A stretch of DNA of 64,000 nucleotides from Shinella sp. UYSO24 (GTDB lineage: Bacteria > Pseudomonadota > Alphaproteobacteria > Rhizobiales > Rhizobiaceae): assembly GCA_902167985.1 (NCBI GenBank), contig CABHNZ010000010.1, positions 1-64,000 on the forward strand, written 5' to 3'. Position 1 is the first letter of the stretch. Every line of letters starts with the position of its first letter. The notes beneath the pieces are model-generated. The model saw nothing but the letters and a program-made list of their open reading frames with translations. It made no database searches and was not told the DNA's origin. Below are positions 58,154 to 64,000 of this stretch, piece by piece. Position numbers and translations under genes: made by a program.

Positions 58154-59639
58154 ATGATCGAAAACCGTATCCGCCGCAAATCTCTCCTGAGCAAGATCAC
58201 CACCGCCGAGGCGGCCGCAAGCCTCATCGAAGACGGCATGGTCGTTGGCATGAGCGGCTTCACCCGAGCGGGCGACGCCAAGGCTGTGCCGATCGCGATG
58301 GTGGAGAAGGCCGGCAAGACGCCTTTCAAGATCACCCTGATTACCGGCGCCTCTTTGGGGCATGACATCGACAGGATGCTGACCGAGGCCGCATTCTGGC
58401 GCGGCGCATGCCGTTTCAGGTGGACAGAACCTGCGGGCGGCGATCAACCGCGGCGAGGTGATGTTCATCGACCAGCATCTGTCCGAGACGGTCGAGCAGC
58501 TGCGTTCAAACCAGCTGGGCCCGATCGACTATGCGGTGATAGAGGCGGCCGCGATCACTGAGAATGGCGGCATCGTGCCGTCCACCTCGATCGGAAATTC
58601 GGCAAGTTTCGCGATCCTCGCCAAAAAAGTGATCGTCGAGATCAATCTGAGCCAGCCGGTCGAGCTGGAAGGCGTCCATGACGTCTATATTCCATCGAAG
58701 CGCCCGTCGCGCCTGCCTGTCCCGGTGGTCGCCTGCGACAGCAAGGTCGGCTTCCCCTATGTGCCGATCGACCCGGACAAGATCGCGGCGATCGTCGTGA
58801 CCGACAAGAAGGACAGTTTCTCGACGGTCGAACAGCCGGATGCGGAAACAGCCGCGATTGCCGCTCATCTCATCGACTTCTTCAAGTCGGAAGTGGCGAT
58901 CGGCCGGCTCGATCTCTGTCTGCAGCCGCTTCAGGCCGGTATCGGCACCATTGCCAATTCGGTTCTGGCGGGCCTCGTCGATGGACCTTTCCACGATCTC
59001 ACCATGTATAGCGAGGTGCTTCAGGACAGCACGTTCGACCTGATCGATGCGGGCAAGATGAATTTTGCCTCAGGCTCGTCGATTACCCTGTCAGCCGCCT
59101 GCAGCGAGCGTGTCTTCGGCGCGTTCGAGAAATACAAGCAAAAGCTCATCCTGCGGCCGCAGGAGATCAGCAATCATCCCGAGATCATCCGCAGGCTGGG
59201 CGTGATCGGCATCAACACGGCGCTTGAGGTCGATATCTACGGCAATATCAACTCCACCCATGTGAACGGCACGCATATGATGAACGGCATTGGCGGATCG
59301 GGAGACTTTGCCCGCAATGCCTATCTGTCGATCTTCGTCACCAAGTCGCTGGCCAAGGACGGCCGCATCTCCTCCGTCGTGCCCATGGTGCCGCATGTGG
59401 ACCACACCGAGCATGACGTCGACATCATCGTCACCGAGAATGGTCTGGCGGATTTGCGCGGACTGGCGCCGCGCGAGCGCGCCGGGGTGATCATCGAGTG
59501 CTGCGCGCACCCGACCTACCGGCCGGCGCTGCTGGATTATCTGTCTCGCGCCAAGGAGCGCGGCGGGCATACGCCGCATCTGCTGGAAGAGGCATTTTCC
59601 TGGCACAGGCGACAGCAGGAAACCGGCAGCATGCTGTGA
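58154..59639 (+). CDS. Acetyl-CoA hydrolase/succinate-CoA transferase family, two frameshifts
   Basis: About 495 residues. Starts MIENRIRRKSLLSKITTAEA. Cat1/AarC-type motifs: VGMSGFTRAGDAKAVP, GNSASFAILAKKVIVEINLS, SSITLSAACSERVFGAF, and the long block ending HMMNGIGGSGDFARNAYLS. Missing bases at about 58394 (ttcctg to ttctg) and 58431 (ccc to cc) shift the frame. Restored they read AAFLARRMPFQVDRTLRAAI. It moves CoA between acyl donors such as acetyl-, propionyl- or succinyl-CoA and free acids. Divergent from a LysR gene that may control it. Confidence 0.88.
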
Positions 59640-59881
59640 ACGGTGCTTGATCCGCGCTTGATCGGGAGGGGGCGGTGGCGGGCGGCGGGACACAGCGCGC
59701 CGTCGGGGCTTGAAGCAGCCGCTGCTTGAAATGGCCCGGGGCCTGCACCATCTGTAGATCACTTCCCGTTCAGATGATCTCCTGCCGCAGCCATTGCTGT
59801 GGCGTTCGATGTCGTCCGGGATTGCAGAAGAGGGCGCTCCCCGGATGGGTCGAGCGCCTTTCGCCTCATGGGCTTTCGGGC

Positions 59882-61350
59882 TCAACGCGGCCGGCCGCGT
59901 GCCTGCTGGCCGCCATCGGGCGCCTCTGCCATGGCGTAATGCGCCTTCTTGTGTTCATACATAAGGGCGTCTGCACGACGCACGACCGCCTCCATCGTCT
60001 CGCCGGCCTCGCTCGTCGCCACGCCATAGGACATGCTGAGCGGCGCGTTCGAATAGAACTGGTTGTTGATCTTCAAGAGCTCGGTGATCGTATCGACCAT
60101 CGTGCCGGCAGCCTTGGCATCGGCGCCGGGCAGAAGCACGGCAAACTCGTCGCCACCGATCCGGCAGGCATGGTTCGGCGCGGATACGGCACCGTTGAGG
60201 ATCTCGCCGAAACGGCGCAGCAGGCCGTCGCCGGCATCGTGGCCGAGCTGGTCATTGGCCTCCTTCAGGCCATTGAGATCGATGATCAGCGCCGAAACCG
60301 GCCGCAGCGACTTGCGTTCCAGCCGGTTCATCTCGTCGGCATAGAAGGCGCGATTGTAAAGCTTGGTCAGGACGTCGTGCTTGCCGAGATATTCGAGATA
60401 GGCCTCGGCCTTCTTGCGCGCGGTGATATCGGCCAGCGCCACCTGCACGCGCGACCAGTCGCGCTCATGGCCGGGAAAGACCGAGAAATGCAGCAGGATA
60501 TGGCGCTCCGACCCGTCAAGCGCGTAGTTGATCACCTCGCGGTGGTGGAAGAGATTGCCGTTCCACAGTTCAATCAGCTGTTCGCGGAAGGGCTTTTCCA
60601 TATCGTCGCGGAACACCTCGCCGAGCCTTTGCAGCAGGTCGGAGCGATCCTTGGCGCAGAAGAGGTCGAGCGTCGCCTGGTTGACATCGATCACCCGGAT
60701 TTCGCTCATGCACTGGCGCACGAATTCCGGATGGACATCCATGAATGTGCGGAAATCGACAATGCCTCGGTTGCGGATGTCTTCGATCAGTATGCGGATC
60801 CGGCTGAAATCCTCGATCCACAGCGAGACCGGCGAATGTTCGAAGACACCTTCGGCCTGTCGGCGCTGTTCGGCCTCGGCGCGCCGGGCATCTTCCCGCG
60901 TCGTGATATCCTCGGTGGTCAGCAGGATCCTGTCGAGCTGCTCCTCATGTCCGGGCAGGACGCACCCCGAAGCTGGATATCCAGCCGGCTGCCGGTGATC
61001 GTGTAATTGACCGTCGTGCTGGAGAAAGTCTTCTCGCCGTCGAACAGGGCTGCCAGCTCGTTGATATGGGTGTCGAGCATGTCGTCGCGGAAGACCGAGG
61101 CGATATTGGCAGTCAGATGCTGGAGATCGTCGGCCTCGAACAGTTCGAGCGTCTTTGCGTTGACGTCGAGCACCCGGATCCGGGTGGAGCAGGCAATGAC
61201 GCGATCGCGGTCCTCGCGCAGGAAGGCCCGGATATCCGTGACACCGTCATCGCGCCACTGGTCGAACAGTGCCTTTACCCCGCTGAAATCCTCGATCCAC
61301 ATGGCAATCGGCGCGAGGTTGAAAATATCGGAATCGAACAGGTTGGTCAT
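59882..61350 (-). CDS. Diguanylate cyclase with two PAS-like sensor domains, one frameshift
   Basis: About 489 residues from ATG 61350. Two homologous sensor blocks follow each other: LAPIAMWIEDFSGVKALFDQ with IRVLDVNAKTLELFEADD, then HSPVSLWIEDFSRIRILIED with IRVIDVNQATLDLFCAKD. The C-terminal GGDEF domain (about 320-480) has RPVSALIIDLNGLKEANDQL and the active site CRIGGDEFAVLLPG. A missing base near 60966 splits the gene between the blocks; restored it reads RGAVLPGHEEQLDRIL. No EAL domain, no membrane helix: a soluble c-di-GMP synthase. Confidence 0.87.
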
Positions 61351-61604
61351 GGATATCGCCTGAAACAGCCTTGAATAAGCGGGCCAGCGGAGGGCCGGCA
61401 TGAGACGACCATAGGGCGAATAGGTAAACCGCTGCTTGCCGTGCGATGGTAGAAGCCGGAACGGCCGCAACGTTGCCCGTCGCCAATGCAGCCACCCATG
61501 CCGATCTCATAGCGCCCTCATCCTCATAACTTTCCTGTTTCTTATGGTTTTCATGAGGACGGAGCGGATTGAGCCTGCCTGCGGAATTTGGCAGGTTCGA
61601 CAGG

Positions 61605-62110
61605 ATGAAAGACAAGAAACAGGAGAAAAAGGCCGCGCTGGCCCAGCCGCAGAGCTTGCTGCGCGACCTTGCCAGAACGCCGGACAAATTGTTCGGTGGC
61701 GCATTTCGTCTTCAGTTCGGCGCTCTCTGTTTCCGATATCGCGATGACGGCGAGATCGACGTCCTCGTCATCACGTCGCGCGACAGCGGCCGCTGGGTCA
61801 TTCCGAAAGGCTGGCCGATGAAGGGCAAGAAGCCGCATGAGCCGCCGCGATCGAAGCCTGGGAAGAGGCGGGCGTGCGCGGCAAGGCGAAAAAGAAGCCG
61901 ATCGGCCGCTATACCTATCTGAAGGAACTGGATGACGGTTCCGTCGTACCCTGCGTCGTCGAAATGTTTCAGGTCCACGCCGAGGAGGTCGATGCCAAAT
62001 TCAAGGAGCGCGGCCAGAGGCAGCAGGCATGGGTGAGCCCCGACGAGGCAGCGAGGCGCGTGCGGGAAATCGAGCTTAAATCGCTTCTCGTCAATTTCCG
62101 GCCGCGCTGA
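61605..62110 (+). CDS. Nudix hydrolase (DIPP-like), one frameshift
   Basis: About 168 residues from ATG 61605; 61569 is an alternative. The Nudix region, restored by one missing G near 61845, reads WVIPKGWPMKGKKPHEAAAI then EAWEEAGVRGK, the form common in alphaproteobacterial proteins related to diphosphoinositol polyphosphate hydrolases. The C-terminal half has RYTYLKELDDGSVVPCVVEM. Substrate not known. Convergent with the ugpC-like gene. Confidence 0.85.
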
Positions 62111-62180
62111 GATACAGGCTCACCATGTCCGATCCTGCCCGACCATGCCGGTCATGGCCGGTCAGGCGTAGCGGGCGGGC

Positions 62181-63222
<1,042 letters not shown>

Positions 63223-63223
<1 letters not shown>

Positions 63224-64000
63224 TACTTTTCAGTCTCCACCAAACCTTTGACGAACCAGCGCTGCATCAGGACCACGACGACGACCGGCGGGATGATGGC
63301 GAGAATTGCCGTGACCATGACGTAGTTCCACGGCGTGGACGCGTCGGCGAAATCCACCATCCGGCGCAGCCCGATGATGATCGTGTTCATCTCGGCCTTG
63401 TCGGTGACGAGAAGCGGCCAGAGATATTGCGTCCAGCCGTAGATGAAGAGGATGACGAACAGGGCTGCGATATTTGTCAGCGACAGCGGCAGGAGAATGT
63501 CGCGCATGAAGCGGAAGGGCCCGGCATTGTCGATCCGGGCGGCCTCGACCATTTCGCCCGGTATCGTCAGGAAGAACTGCCGAAACAGGAAGGTCGCCGT
63601 CGCAGACGCCATCAGCGGCAGGGTGAGGCCCGCATAGGTGTTGAGAAGGCCGAGATCGACGATCACCTTGTAGGTCGGCAGGATGCGGACCTCGACGGGC
63701 AGCATCAGCGTGACGAAGATCATCCAGAAGAACAGGTTTCGAAACGGAAACCGGAAGAAGACGATCGCGAAGGCCGACAGGAAGGAGATGACGATCTTGC
63801 CGATGGCAATCGTCATGGCGACGACGAAGCTGTTGAAGAGCAGCCGTTCGAGGCTGACGCCGACAACCCTTTCGACGCCGCCACTGATCGATTCGGAGTA
63901 GTTTTCCACCAGATGGCCGGCGGGGAGAAGGGACAGCGGCGGGCGCAGGATGGCCGAAGACGTCGCGGTCGACGCGACGAATGTATAGTAGATCGGAAAG
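63223..64000 (-). CDS. ugpE: Ugp-type ABC permease (UgpE-like), truncated by window edge
   Basis: At least 259 residues are visible; the frame is open to 64000 and the start lies outside the window. MalG/UgpE family: membrane helices, [20 protein letters not shown], and the EAA loop [20 protein letters not shown]. The C-terminus [11 protein letters not shown] is as in UgpE. Residues before 63909 ([20 protein letters not shown]) match the expected periplasmic loop, so the GTG at 63909 is not the real start. Confidence 0.88.

Overview
The window looks like DNA from an alphaproteobacterium of the Rhizobiaceae type (Rhizobium, Agrobacterium, Shinella, Ensifer). The clues are high GC, many ABC importers for amino acids, peptides and siderophores, a NasT/NasS-controlled nitrite operon with a sigma-54 promoter, TGA-N9-TCA iron-responsive boxes of the rhizobial RirA type, and IS66- and IS91-type insertion sequences. 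Genus and replicon cannot be fixed from the sequence alone. No rRNA, tRNA, CRISPR array or replication origin was seen.

Layout. 0-10.3 kb is a mobile-DNA mosaic. It holds remnants of IS110 and IS66 elements, an AT-richer two-gene scrap of a surface-polysaccharide locus (ABC-2 permease, epimerase), an IS91-like element (tyrosine recombinase plus HUH transposase), an IS66-type DDE transposase, and an overlapping vapB-vapC-integrase unit. 10.7-22.5 kb is a divergent uptake and catabolism block. On the minus strand lie dppDF, a peptide-binding protein, dppBC, an amino-acid-binding protein, two amino-acid permeases and an AroM-family protein. On the plus strand lie a LysR regulator, an amidase and an Asp/Glu-racemase-like protein. 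22.6-26.0 kb has a RarA-like AAA ATPase, L-asparaginase and an RpiR regulator. 26.1-32.7 kb is a siderophore system: a binding protein, two FecCD permeases, an ATPase and a divergent TonB receptor, with one inverted RirA-type box on each side of the intergenic region. 32.7-40.8 kb is nitrite and cyanate assimilation: nasT-nasS, then a sigma-54 promoter, two hexaloop hairpins and a terminator, then nirC-type channel, cynS, nirB, nirD and cysG. 40.9-46.6 kb holds D-lactate dehydrogenase, an SDR, a ribbon-helix-helix protein, a GMC oxidoreductase with its small subunit, and glyoxalase I. 46.9-56.9 kb has a GntR regulator and a second complete peptide-type ABC importer built around two amidohydrolases and a flavin reductase. 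56.9-64 kb has a LysR regulator, a CoA-transferase, a PAS-PAS-GGDEF protein, a Nudix hydrolase and the end of an Ugp-type sugar-phosphate importer that runs off the window.

Quality warning. At least 24 genes are interrupted by frameshifts at about 33 sites. Every site is explained by missing bases (one site lacks two bases, the rest one), mostly in short runs such as ccc to cc or aaaaa to aaaa. Restoring the bases makes every gene length a multiple of three and rebuilds the family motifs. This looks like systematic sequencing or assembly error rather than mass pseudogenisation. These genes are therefore annotated as single genes with the frameshift position noted.

The most notable biology is the control region of the nitrite/cyanate operon. 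A consensus sigma-54 promoter at the 3' end of nasS appears to launch an RNA that begins with two hairpins carrying A-N-N-G-N-N hexaloops, the ANTAR-domain target, followed by an intrinsic terminator about 60 nt before nirC. This implies combined nitrogen-limitation and nitrate/nitrite antitermination control of nitrite uptake, nitrite reduction, siroheme synthesis and, unusually, cyanase.
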